A stretch of DNA of 64,000 bases from Streptomyces sp. DH12 (GTDB lineage: Bacteria > Actinomycetota > Actinomycetes > Streptomycetales > Streptomycetaceae): assembly GCF_020873895.1 (NCBI RefSeq), contig NZ_JAHWGT010000001.1:124001-188000 (forward strand), given 5' to 3'. Positions 41,288 through 49,345 of this stretch are shown one piece after another. Every line of letters begins with the position of its first letter. Position 1 is the stretch's first letter. The notes beneath the pieces were generated by a model. The model was not told the origin of the DNA, did not search any database, and worked only from the letters and a program-made list of their open reading frames with translations. The translations under genes and the position numbers were made by a program.

Positions 41288-41894
41288 GGGTGTGCTCCTT
41301 CTTTCCGGGCAGGTCGAGCTGCCGGCGGGACGGATGGATGCAGCGGACCGGCCCCGTGGCCGGGACCGCCGTCGGGACGCGCCGCCGACCGTGACGGCGC
41401 CGACGGTGGTCGGCCGCCGGCGCCGCAAGGCGCCTCCACATGGCGGAAGGCGCTGGTCGGACGAGGCACCGCCCGGCGCGGCAGCCCGTCGGACCGGGCC
41501 GCCGGAGGGGCGGTGAGCACCATGGGAGCAGCCCGCGGGAAGCCGGACAAGCGGGTCCCGCACGCTTCACCGAGTCCGGGATCCCGACCCTTGTGACCTG
41601 CTGGGACGCTCCCGTCCCGGGACGGGAGCGGGGCACCGGGGCACCGGGACGGGAGCGGGGCACCGGGGCGGCGGGGCACCGGGGCGGCGGACGGCGGATA
41701 GACGGCGGGCGGACGGCGGGTCGACGGCGGGGAGCGCGGGCGTCCGCTCGCCCCGGGGTAGGGCAGCGCCGAAGCCGTGTCCGATTTCGTACAGTAGGGG
41801 GTGGCTCGCCCGCCCCCGGGCGAGCGCGGGTGGCGCCCCGCGGTGGTTGCCCGCGCCGTCCCCGGCCCCACCCCGTCCGTATCGGAGCTGTCCA
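41288..41894. other. 607-bp gap with 24-bp palindrome and tandem repeats
   Basis: No convincing gene. It contains a perfect 24-bp palindrome at 41607-41630 (arms CGCTCCCGTCCC and GGGACGGGAGCG, no loop). Tandem GC-rich repeats follow: GGGACGGGAGCGGGGCACCG twice, then GGCGGACGGCGG units to about 41745. A TACAGT at 41790 in an AT-richer pocket is a candidate -10 for the lyase gene. Confidence 0.6.
41607..41630. repeat. Perfect 24-bp palindrome
   Basis: The 12-bp arms CGCTCCCGTCCC and GGGACGGGAGCG meet without a spacer. The right arm is repeated 30 bp downstream within a tandem-repeat block. Because there is no loop, a protein-binding site or repeat-derived element is more likely than a terminator. 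Confidence 0.6.
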
Positions 41895-43088
41895 GTGGTC
41901 ATGCGGCATCGCCCCAGCGGAGCGGAGGGCGGCCAGGAGGGACTGTTCTCCGTCGACGACCTCGCCGCGGCCGCCCGGCCCGCGGAGGCGGGCGGGACGC
42001 GCCGGCGCGCCTTCCGCGACTCGCCGGAGGCCCGCCGGATGCTCGACGTCACCGAGATCCACGCCGAACCCCGGGCGGCCGCCTCGCCCCGGGGCCGGCA
42101 GATCATCGCCCGCTTCCCCGAGGCGCGCGTCCTGGAGACGGACTCGCACTGGCGCATCCCCCACCTCCACGGCAACGAGGGCAACGCGGAGCGCTGGGTA
42201 CGCGTCAAGCGCCGGACGCTCGTCCTCGGCGAGCGCTCCTCCCTCACCACGCGGCCCAACGGCCGGTCGGCGGACTGGATCGCCCCCGGGCTCAGCAACG
42301 GGTGCGCGATGGCGTGCGCGTACTGCTACGTGCCCCGCCGCAAGGGCTACGCCAACCCCATCACCGTCTTCACCAACGTCGAGCAGGTCGTCCGCCACCT
42401 CGCCCGGCACGTTGCCGCCCACGGCACGAAGCCCGAGCCGAACCAGTGCGACCCGCACGCGTGGGTCTACGACATCGGGGAGAACGGCGACTGCTCCGTG
42501 GACGACCTGATCTGCGACAACACCGCCGACCTCGTCGAGGCGTTCCGCCGCTGGCCCACAGCCAAGGCGTCCTTCGCGACGAAGTTCGTCAACCCGGACC
42601 TGCTGGAACTGGACCCGCAGGGCCGCACCCGCGTCAGGTTCTCGCTGATGCCGCCCGCCGACTCACGGACGCTCGACATCCGCACCAGCCCCGTCGAGCG
42701 GCGCATCGCCGCGGCGGCGGACTTCCTCGACGCCGGCTACGAGGTCCACTTCAACCTCTCGCCGGTCGTGGTCCGGCCCGGCTGGGAGCGGGACTGGGCC
42801 GACCTGCTGCGGCAGTTGGACGACGTGCTGCCGCCGCGCGTCAAGGAGCAGGCGCGGGCGGAGGTCATCATGCTGACCCACAACGAACGCCTCCACGAGG
42901 TGAACCTCGACTGGCACCCGCGCGCCGAGGAACTGCTGTGGCGGCCCGAAGTCCAGCAGCCCAAGCTCTCCCAGAACGGCGACCGGAACGTCCGGTACCG
43001 CAACACCGTCAAGTCCGCGTCCGTGGCCACCCTGCGGGGACTGATCGACGCCGAGGCGCCCTGGCTGGACGTTCGCTACGCCTTCTGA
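41895..43088 (+). CDS. Spore photoproduct lyase-family radical SAM protein
   Basis: A 397-residue radical SAM enzyme. The iron-sulfur cluster motif CAMACAYC (C137, C141, C144) sits in SNGCAMACAYCYVPRRKGYANPI. Flanking segments such as WVYDIGENGDCSVD and the late LDWHPRAEELLW/ SQNGDRNVRYR match my memory of the spore photoproduct lyase family in actinobacteria. In Bacillus the enzyme repairs UV-induced thymine dimers in spores. Whether the streptomycete version does so is unproven. GTG at 41895 has GGAG seven bases upstream; an ATG two codons later is possible. Confidence 0.83.
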   Translation: MVMRHRPSGAEGGQEGLFSVDDLAAAARPAEAGGTRRRAFRDSPEARRMLDVTEIHAEPRAAASPRGRQIIARFPEARVLETDSHWRIPHLHGNEGNAERWVRVKRRTLVLGERSSLTTRPNGRSADWIAPGLSNGCAMACAYCYVPRRKGYANPITVFTNVEQVVRHLARHVAAHGTKPEPNQCDPHAWVYDIGENGDCSVDDLICDNTADLVEAFRRWPTAKASFATKFVNPDLLELDPQGRTRVRFSLMPPADSRTLDIRTSPVERRIAAAADFLDAGYEVHFNLSPVVVRPGWERDWADLLRQLDDVLPPRVKEQARAEVIMLTHNERLHEVNLDWHPRAEELLWRPEVQQPKLSQNGDRNVRYRNTVKSASVATLRGLIDAEAPWLDVRYAF

Positions 43089-43103
43089 GGCAGGCGCCCG
43101 CCC

Positions 43104-43130
43104 CCGCCCCGCCGCTCCGGCACGGGGCGG
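43104..43130 (+). terminator. Hairpin after the lyase gene
   Basis: CCGCCCCG (43104-43111) pairs with CGGGGCGG (43123-43130) across an 11-nt loop, 15 bp after the stop codon. Confidence 0.55.
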
Positions 43131-43171
43131 ACCGGGGGCGGACCGGGGCCGGTGGACGGAGCGGAGCCGGG

Positions 43172-43327
43172 TCAGCGCTGCTCGGTCGTACTGGCGCCGT
43201 CCAACGCCTCGCGGACGGTGATCGGCAGCAGTCCCCGCTGCTCGGCCAGGGCCCGCAGCAGCTCGCCGCGCTCGCCACCGTGAACGGGGGACGCGGGGGC
43301 TTCGGAGGTGTTCCGCGTCGTCGTCAT
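43172..43327 (-). pseudogene. Truncated DinB/DUF664-like N-terminus
   Basis: The 51-codon frame starting at the ATG at 43327 reads MTTTRNTSEAPASPVHGG and then ERGELLRALAEQRGLLPITV. The latter closely resembles the first helix of actinobacterial DinB (DUF664) proteins, ERADLLETLAxxRGxLxxTV. Those proteins are normally 160-180 residues; this frame stops after REALDGASTTEQR. It looks like a decayed remnant, though a short functional peptide cannot be excluded. Confidence 0.5.
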
Positions 43328-43785
43328 GGCGGAGACGCCAGAGGCCATACAGGACGACGCATGTCCGCATGGCGCTGAGCAGACCGAAGCGTTCCGCTTC
43401 CGCGGCGCGGCGGTGGCTCAGAGAGTGGTGCCGCTACGTGTCCGCCGTCGTCGCGCCCCCGTTTCACCCCGTGCGCCGGGCGGTTTTCCGTCGACTTCTG
43501 GCCGTTTCCAGTCGGAAACACCGTGTGTTCAGAGTGTCTTCACAGTCCCACCCCACCTGCGCCATTACTCTTCATTGACCTTGCCTTTAACTTTCCTTGG
43601 CCGTGCTCGGCGTGCCCGCCGCGAAGGAAGGAGGTGGTCCGCAGCGTCACCCGCCGAGACCCGGCGCGGCGGCCCGCGTCCCGGCCGCCCCCGCTGCACG
43701 CCGCCACCGGGCGACCCCCGTCGCCCTCCACTTGACCCCCCGTCAGCCCGACGCGCCGTCAGTGCGCGCCAGGAGGAATCACCGC
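43328..43785. other. 458-bp gap upstream of carbonic anhydrase
   Basis: The part 43500-43620 is clearly AT-richer than the rest and is the likely promoter of the carbonic anhydrase-SulP pair. It contains the inverted repeat GTTTCC-agtc-GGAAAC (43504-43519) and TTGACC at 43575. The 69-codon frame at 43369 has no support. Confidence 0.5.
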
Positions 43786-44370
43786 ATGCAACCCCTCATC
43801 GACAACGCCCGCACGTTCGGACAGCGCCCTGAGGAGTTCGCCGGACTCGCCGAAGGCCAGTCGCCCGGCGTCCTGTTCATCACCTGCTCGGACTCCCGGG
43901 TCGTCCCCGCCCTGATCACCGGAGCCCGTCCGGGTGAGCTCTTCGAACTGCGCACCGCGGGCAACATCGTGCCGCCGTACGGCACGGGCCGGCCCACCGG
44001 CGAAGCGGCCACCATCGAGTACGCCGTCGAGGTGCTCGGCGTCCGGGACGTCGTGGTCTGCGGCCATTCGCACTGCGGCGCGGTCGGCGCCCTGGTCCGC
44101 GGTGACGACCTGAGCACCGTCCCGGCGGTCCGCGACTGGCTGGCGCACGCGGCGCCGGCACCCGCCGGGCACCGCGCGGACGACGACCCGACGGTCGCGG
44201 GGCCCGTCCAGAACCACGTGCTGGCGCAGCTGCTGCGGCTCCGTTCGTACCCGTGCGTCGCCCGGCGCCTGGACGAGGGGCGCATCACGCTGCGCGGCTG
44301 GTACTACGAGGTCCACACCGGCGCCGTACGCGAACACCGGGCGGCGACCGACACCTTCGAGGCGCTGTGA
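43786..44370 (+). CDS. Beta-class carbonic anhydrase
   Basis: A 194-residue enzyme that interconverts CO2 and bicarbonate. The zinc ligands are C34 (FITCSDSRVV, with the Asp-Arg dyad D36/R38), H94 and C97 (VVCGHSHCGAV). RTAGNIVPPYG and GWYYEVHTG are also diagnostic. ATG at 43786 follows AGGAGG. The SulP transporter gene begins 14 bp after its stop, so the two are almost surely co-transcribed for bicarbonate handling. Confidence 0.93.
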   Translation: MQPLIDNARTFGQRPEEFAGLAEGQSPGVLFITCSDSRVVPALITGARPGELFELRTAGNIVPPYGTGRPTGEAATIEYAVEVLGVRDVVVCGHSHCGAVGALVRGDDLSTVPAVRDWLAHAAPAPAGHRADDDPTVAGPVQNHVLAQLLRLRSYPCVARRLDEGRITLRGWYYEVHTGAVREHRAATDTFEAL

Positions 44371-44384
44371 GGGGGGTGGACACC

Positions 44385-45893
44385 GTGCGCGACCGCTTCC
44401 CCCACCTGCGGCAGGACGTCGCCGCCTCCCTGGTGGTGTTCCTCGTCGCCCTGCCCCTGTGCATCGGCGTCGCCGTCGCCTCCGGCGTGCCCGCCGAACT
44501 GGGGCTGGTCACCGGCATCGTCGGCGGCATCGTCACCGGGCTGATGCGTGGCAGCAGCCTCCAGGTGTCCGGGCCGGCCGCCGGGCTCACCGTGCTCGTC
44601 TTCGAGGCCGTGCGCACCTACGGCCTGCCCGTCCTCGGCGTCATCGTCCTGCTGGCGGGCGTGCTCCAGCTCGCCATGGGGCTGCTGAAGTGGGGCCGCT
44701 GGTTCCGTGCGATCTCCCTCGCCGTGGTGGAGGGCATGCTCGCCGGCATCGGACTCGTCATCATCGCCGGCCAGCTGTACGCCGCCGCCGGGGCGGACGC
44801 CCCTGCCTCCGGGCTGGAGAAGGTGGCCCGGCTGCCGGAGGCGGTCGTCGAGGCCGCGGGCAGCCCGGCCGCCCTGGTGTCGTTCGCCATCGCCGCGGGC
44901 ACCGTCGTCCTGATAGTCCTGTGGCGGCGCCTGCCCGGCCCGGTCCGGGCGGTGCCGGGCGCGCTGGCCGCGGTGGTCCTCGCCGCGTTCCTCACCTGGT
45001 GGCTGGAGCTGCCGGTCGCCACGGTCGAGGTGGACGGCCTGCTGGGCGCCGTCCAGCCCCCGGGGCTCGACGCGTTCGCCGAGCTGGCCTCGCCGGGCCT
45101 CCTCGGCACGGTCCTCGCCTTCGCCCTCATCGCCTCCGCCGAGTCGCTGTTCAGCGCCGCCGCCGTGGACAGGCTGCACGATGGACCGCGCACCCACTAC
45201 GACAAGGAGCTCATGGCGCAGGGGGCGGGCAACACCGTCTGCGGCCTGCTCGGCGCGCTCCCGCTGACCGCGGTGATCGTCCGCAGCTCCGCCAACGTGC
45301 AGGCGGGGGCGCGGACCAAGGCGTCCCGCGTGCTGCACGGCGTCTGGCTGCTGCTGTTCGCCGCCGCGCTGCCGGCCACCCTGGAGCTCGTACCGCTCGC
45401 GGCGCTCGCCGGCATCCTCGTCCACGCCGGGTGGAAGCTGATCCCCTTCCGGGGCGTCGTCACGCTGTGGCGCTCCCACCGCGGCGAGGCGGTCGTCCTC
45501 GTCGTCACCGCGGTCGCCATCGTCACGATCGACATGTTCCAGGGCGTCCTCATCGGCCTGGCGCTCTCCGTCGCCAAGGCGGCCTGGGACGCGTCGCACG
45601 TCAGGCTGGACGTCGTGGACCCGGGCGCCGGACCCGTACGGGCCCGGCTCTCCGGGAACGCGACCTTCCTCCGACTGCCCCGGATACTCGACGCGTTGGA
45701 GGCGCTGCCCCGCGACCGGAGCGTCGAGCTGGACCTCTCCGGGCTCCACCACCTGGACCACGCGTGCCGGGCCGCGCTGCGGACCTGGGCGGAGCAGCGG
45801 GGCGCGCCGGGCGACGGGCCGGTCAGCATGACCGCCCTGCCGGCCCTGCCCCGGCAGCGGGAAGGGCGGGAGACGGTCGGCGCCGGCCGCTGA
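44385..45893 (+). CDS. SulP-family anion transporter, probably bicarbonate
   Basis: A 502-residue membrane protein with about eleven helices, starting with the family segment ASLVVFLVALPLCIGVAVASGVPAELGLVTGIVGG. It also has VSGPAAGLTVLVF and SAESLFSAAAVDRLHDG. A C-terminal STAS-like domain follows (RLSGNATFLRLPRILDALEAL, then SVELDLSGLHHLDHACR). Pairing with a beta-carbonic anhydrase suggests BicA-like bicarbonate uptake rather than sulfate. GTG at 44385 was chosen because GGGGGG lies eight bases upstream; in-frame GTGs at 44367 (overlapping the stop) and 44376 are alternatives. Confidence 0.88.
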   Translation: MRDRFPHLRQDVAASLVVFLVALPLCIGVAVASGVPAELGLVTGIVGGIVTGLMRGSSLQVSGPAAGLTVLVFEAVRTYGLPVLGVIVLLAGVLQLAMGLLKWGRWFRAISLAVVEGMLAGIGLVIIAGQLYAAAGADAPASGLEKVARLPEAVVEAAGSPAALVSFAIAAGTVVLIVLWRRLPGPVRAVPGALAAVVLAAFLTWWLELPVATVEVDGLLGAVQPPGLDAFAELASPGLLGTVLAFALIASAESLFSAAAVDRLHDGPRTHYDKELMAQGAGNTVCGLLGALPLTAVIVRSSANVQAGARTKASRVLHGVWLLLFAAALPATLELVPLAALAGILVHAGWKLIPFRGVVTLWRSHRGEAVVLVVTAVAIVTIDMFQGVLIGLALSVAKAAWDASHVRLDVVDPGAGPVRARLSGNATFLRLPRILDALEALPRDRSVELDLSGLHHLDHACRAALRTWAEQRGAPGDGPVSMTALPALPRQREGRETVGAGR

Positions 45894-45915
45894 CCGGTGC
45901 GGTGAGCACGGCCGA

Positions 45916-45964
45916 GGGGCGGTGCGGGCCGGTGCGCCTCCCGGCGCCCGGTCCGCACCGCCCC
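45916..45964. terminator. Bidirectional terminator between sulP and protease
   Basis: A perfect 12-bp stem (GGGGCGGTGCGG at 45916-45927 with CCGCACCGCCCC at 45953-45964) encloses further GC pairing. It lies between two convergent genes. Confidence 0.75.
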
Positions 45965-46016
45965 GGTGTCCTCCCGGCCGCGCGCGGCTCGCGACGCGGC
46001 GGGGGAGGGGGGCCGG

Positions 46017-46757
46017 TCAGACGCCGGCGATGCCCTGGATCCAGGAGCGGTACGCGGTCACGTTCGTGTACGCGGTGGTGGTCTGCCGGTCGCTGGTGGA
46101 GGCGACGCCGACCTGCACCCCGTTCGCCATCATCGGACCACCGGAGTCACCGCCGGCGGTGATGCCGTCGCCGCGGCGCGCGCAGATGGCCGAGCCGTTG
46201 TAGGCGTCGCGGCACCCGCCGGTGACGATGACGTTGGCGACCTTGAGGTACTGCGACTGGCAGTTGGCCTCGGAGCCGCACTGGGACGTCGCGCCCCAGC
46301 CGTACACCTGGACGGTCTGGTTGACGGAGACCGAGCCGGGCTGGCCCAGGCGGGCGTACGTGCCCGAGACGGACCGGTCGAGCTTCACCAGGGACAGGTC
46401 GGACGAGGCGTGGTTGTAGACGCTGACGCCGTTGGCGACCGTGCCGCCGCTGCTCTGGTCGAGGCTGCCGATGCGGAACGACAGCCCGCCGCCGCCCACG
46501 CAGTGCTTGGCGGTGAGGATCCAGGTGGGTGCGATGATCGAGGCGCTGCAGGTCTGCCGGCCGTTGGAGAACAGCCGGGCCGCCCAGGGGGCGTTGTTCG
46601 CGTAACCGCCGCCGATGATCGGCTGGACGGCGGTCCCGGACACCGCGGCGGGCGCGCTGTCGACGGTCGGCACCTGGGCGGTGGCGGTGGGGGCGGCGAG
46701 CCCGAGGACCGTCAGCGCGGTGGCGGCGAGCGCGGTGACCAGTCTGCTTGTTCGCAC
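46017..46757 (-). CDS. Secreted trypsin-like serine protease
   Basis: A 246-residue S1 protease. The signal peptide is VRTSRLVTALAATALTVLGL, cut near residue 28, and a short propeptide runs to the mature-like start PIIGGGYANNAPW (residues 46-58). The catalytic triad is His in ILTAKHCVG, Asp in ASSDLSLVKL and Ser in AGGDSGGPMM. Cys pairs are in place. GTG at 46757 has GGGAG upstream. It probably digests protein outside the cell during development or feeding. Confidence 0.9.
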   Translation of the reverse strand: MRTSRLVTALAATALTVLGLAAPTATAQVPTVDSAPAAVSGTAVQPIIGGGYANNAPWAARLFSNGRQTCSASIIAPTWILTAKHCVGGGGLSFRIGSLDQSSGGTVANGVSVYNHASSDLSLVKLDRSVSGTYARLGQPGSVSVNQTVQVYGWGATSQCGSEANCQSQYLKVANVIVTGGCRDAYNGSAICARRGDGITAGGDSGGPMMANGVQVGVASTSDRQTTTAYTNVTAYRSWIQGIAGV

Positions 46758-47261
46758 GTGCGTCTCCCTTGTGTGGGGGTGGAGGCGTCCTTCATGAGGA
46801 CTGCGCTGCATACTTATGCAGCAGCGGAAGCGCGCGACGGCTGGGTAAACCTGTCGCGTGCATGCCATGTGCGGCTGTGGTGAATCTGGCAGACGGGTCG
46901 CCGCCCCCGCAAGGGTCCGGACCGGACCAACTGGCGCCCGTTGATGGGGCGATGAGGATTTGCGTGCCAAACAGGCTGATGGCAGGGGTATTTGTGGTCG
47001 AGGTCCGAGTTCGTCGCAGGAATGCCGTCATGCGGCACCGGGCCTCCTCCGATGCGCGCCGCCCGATCCACCCTCGCGGCAATGACCCTCCGTACGGCCT
47101 CGCGCACCGCTCGTGTCGGCCGGCTGGCTATTCGCGTAGATATGCGCTTTCCTGCATAGTGAGAGGAAAGGAGTGGTCTGGACCGCAATCGCATCGAAAG
47201 GGCGTTCCGGTCGAGAAGTCCACCGACTGCGGACACCCTCGCGGGCGGACGCCCGGAGGCG
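46758..47261. other. 504-bp AT-richer gap upstream of protease
   Basis: One of the least GC-rich stretches in the window. It holds an 18-bp palindrome (46805-46822) near the protease and a hairpin (CTTTCCT at 47145-47151 with AGGAAAG at 47162-47168). Long frames on both strands have poor coding composition. No gene is supported. Confidence 0.5.
46805..46822. promoter_or_regulatory. 18-bp palindrome upstream of protease gene
   Basis: GCTGCATACTTATGCAGC has perfect 8-bp arms around CT. It lies 48 bp upstream of the protease start, overlapping the expected promoter, and is a candidate operator. Confidence 0.5.
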
Positions 47262-48014
47262 TCACCGGGGCCGGCGCACCCGGTGCTCGCCCGGAGTGTG
47301 GCCGAAAGCGCGGCGGAAGACGTCGATGAAAGCGCTGGCGGACGACCAGCCGCACCGGTGCGCCACGGCGGTCACCGGGACGCCCTCCGCCAGCAGCACC
47401 AGCGCCCGGTGCAGGCGCAGTTGGGTGCGCCACTGCGGGAAGGTCATGCCCAGCTCCTCGCGGAACAGCCGGGACAGGGTGCGGTCGCTGGCACCCACCG
47501 CCCGGCCCAGGGCGGGCAGCGTGCGCTGGTCGGCCGGGTCGTCCCGCAGCAGCCCGCACACCGCCGCCAGAAGGGCCGAGGCGGGCGTCGGCAGGTGCAG
47601 CGGTTGTTGCGGGGAGACCCGCAACTGGTCCAGCAGGACACCGCGCAGCCTGCCCCGGGCGGGGGAGTCGTCGAGCGGCGGCCGGGTGTACGCGAGGAGC
47701 AGCTCGCGCAGCAGCGGGCCGACGGCGAGGACGGCCGGCTCGCGCAGGGCGAGCGGGTTGTCGGCCACGGGCAGGCCGACGAGGTGCAACTCCACCGCCC
47801 CGTGCGCCTGGTGGGCGTGCACGGTGCCCCCCGGCACCCAGATGGCACGCGTCGCCGGGGCCACCCAGGTGCCCCGGTCCGTCGTCACCGTCAGCACCCC
47901 GCGGCCCGCGTGGACGATCTGGTGGTCGTCGTGCCGGTGGGCGTCGATCACCGCTCCGGTGGCCATGCTCTGCACCCGGGTCGGCGCCACGGGCTGGTGG
48001 CGGATCTCCGTCAT
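47262..48014 (-). CDS. AraC-family regulator with cupin sensor domain
   Basis: A 250-residue regulator. The N-terminal half is a cupin-like domain (HRHDDHQIVHAGRGVLTVTT, WVPGGTVHAHQAHG). The C-terminal two helix-turn-helix units are seen in LPALGRAVGASDRTLSRLFREELGMTFPQWR and VTAVAHRCGWSSASAFIDVFRRAFGHTPGEHR. It is divergent from an MFS exporter gene with only 54 bp between the start codons, the typical layout for a regulator of an efflux pump. Confidence 0.88.
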   Translation of the reverse strand: MTEIRHQPVAPTRVQSMATGAVIDAHRHDDHQIVHAGRGVLTVTTDRGTWVAPATRAIWVPGGTVHAHQAHGAVELHLVGLPVADNPLALREPAVLAVGPLLRELLLAYTRPPLDDSPARGRLRGVLLDQLRVSPQQPLHLPTPASALLAAVCGLLRDDPADQRTLPALGRAVGASDRTLSRLFREELGMTFPQWRTQLRLHRALVLLAEGVPVTAVAHRCGWSSASAFIDVFRRAFGHTPGEHRVRRPR

Positions 48015-48068
48015 CGCGTGGCAGGTTATCGGAAGTACGACGGGTGTCGCGCGGCGCACGATGGGGCC

Positions 48069-49313
48069 GTGCGGAAGAACAGACCGATCATCATGCTGTC
48101 CGTCGGGCACGCCTGCGTGGACGTCTACCAGGGCGCCGTGGCCTCGCTCGTCCCCTTCTTCGTCGCCGAGCACGCCTACGGCTACGCCGCCGTGTCCGGC
48201 GTCGTCCTCGCCGCGTCCGTGCTGTCCTCGGTGGCCCAGCCGCTGTTCGGGCTGCTCACCGACCGGTGGGCGATGCCGTGGCTGCTGCCGGTCGCCACGC
48301 TGCTGGCCGGGGCCGGCATCGCCCTGGTCGGCGTGGGCGGTTCGTACGCGCACACCCTGCTCTTCGTGGCGGTGTCCGGGCTGGGCGTGGCCGCGTACCA
48401 CCCGGAGTCCGCCCGCGTCGCGCGGCTCGCCGCGGGCGGCAGCCACCGCGCGATGGCCTGGTTCTCCCTCGGCGGCAACGTCGGTTTCGCGCTCGCGCCC
48501 CTCCTGGTCGCCGCCGTGATGGCCGTCGGCGGGCTGCGGATGTCACCGCTCCTCGCGGTACCGGCCCTGGTGGGCGGCGTGCTGTGCCTGCCCGCCATCC
48601 GCGCCGTGCGGAGGGCCGAGCGGGCCGGCGCCGGTGCGGTGGCCGCGGTCGGGCCCGACCGGCCGGGCCCCTTCCTGCGGCTGTCCCTGGCGGTGGTCTG
48701 CCGCTCCGTGGTCTTCGTCGGCCTGAGCACCTTCGTCCCCCTCCTCGCCCGGCAGCGCGGCGGCGGGGACGCCCTCGCGGGGACGGTGGCGCTCTTCGTG
48801 CTCTTCCTCGGCGGCGCCGTGGGGTCCGTGCTCGGCGGGGCCCTGGCCGACCGCTGGGACCGGGTGACGGTCTGCCGCTGGTCGTACCTGGCCACCGCCG
48901 TCGCGGTCGCCGGGATCGTCGCCCTGCCCGGCCCGGCGCTCGTGCCGTGCGTGGCCCTGGCCTCCGTCGGTCTCTACGTGCCGTTCTCGCTCCAGGTGAC
49001 GCTCGGTCAGGACTACCTGCCCTCGCGGGTCGGCACGGCCGCCGGCATCACGCTCGGACTCACCGTGAGCGTCGGCGGACTGACCGCCCCGCTCGTCGGC
49101 GCCCTCGCCGACGCGACCACGCTGGCCACCGCGCTGAGCCCGCTGGTCCTGCTGCCCCTCGCGGCCTCCCTGCTCTTCCGCACCCTCCCGGAGCCGGGCG
49201 CGCCCCGCGCCCGGGCGGCGGCCCCCCGGGCCGGCGAGGGCGACGGACCGCCGGCGCCCGGGGACGACCCCCGGGCCCCGGGGGCGCGGCCGGCGCGGTC
49301 GGCCCCCGAGTGA
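48069..49313 (+). CDS. MFS exporter, fosmidomycin-resistance type
   Basis: A 414-residue major facilitator with about twelve helices. It begins IIMLSVGHACVDVYQGAVASL, the opening motif of the FsrA (fosmidomycin resistance) branch. Motif A-like FGLLTDRWAMPWLLP follows helix 2 and a second copy GALADRWDRVTVCRW follows helix 8. The C-terminal ~45 residues are Pro/Ala/Gly-rich and cytoplasmic. GTG at 48069. It is divergent from an AraC regulator, so drug or metabolite export under that regulator is likely. Confidence 0.85.
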   Translation: MRKNRPIIMLSVGHACVDVYQGAVASLVPFFVAEHAYGYAAVSGVVLAASVLSSVAQPLFGLLTDRWAMPWLLPVATLLAGAGIALVGVGGSYAHTLLFVAVSGLGVAAYHPESARVARLAAGGSHRAMAWFSLGGNVGFALAPLLVAAVMAVGGLRMSPLLAVPALVGGVLCLPAIRAVRRAERAGAGAVAAVGPDRPGPFLRLSLAVVCRSVVFVGLSTFVPLLARQRGGGDALAGTVALFVLFLGGAVGSVLGGALADRWDRVTVCRWSYLATAVAVAGIVALPGPALVPCVALASVGLYVPFSLQVTLGQDYLPSRVGTAAGITLGLTVSVGGLTAPLVGALADATTLATALSPLVLLPLAASLLFRTLPEPGAPRARAAAPRAGEGDGPPAPGDDPRAPGARPARSAPE

Positions 49314-49316
49314 ACC

Positions 49317-49334
49317 GCCCCGCCGGAGCGGGGC
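49317..49334. terminator. Compact terminator between convergent genes
   Basis: GCCCCGC (49317-49323) and GCGGGGC (49328-49334) form a perfect 7-bp stem with a CGGA tetraloop, directly after the MFS stop codon and 11 bp before the end of the convergent gene. Confidence 0.7.
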
Positions 49335-49345
49335 CTACCGGAGGC

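Noticed and set aside
43369-43578. 69-codon frame in the gap before carbonic anhydrase
   Set aside because: No ribosome site and irregular composition; it lies in the AT-richer promoter region.
46748-47329. 193-codon plus-strand frame upstream of the AraC gene
   Set aside because: Third-position GC is not raised, it spans the protease promoter palindrome, and no homology pattern is seen.
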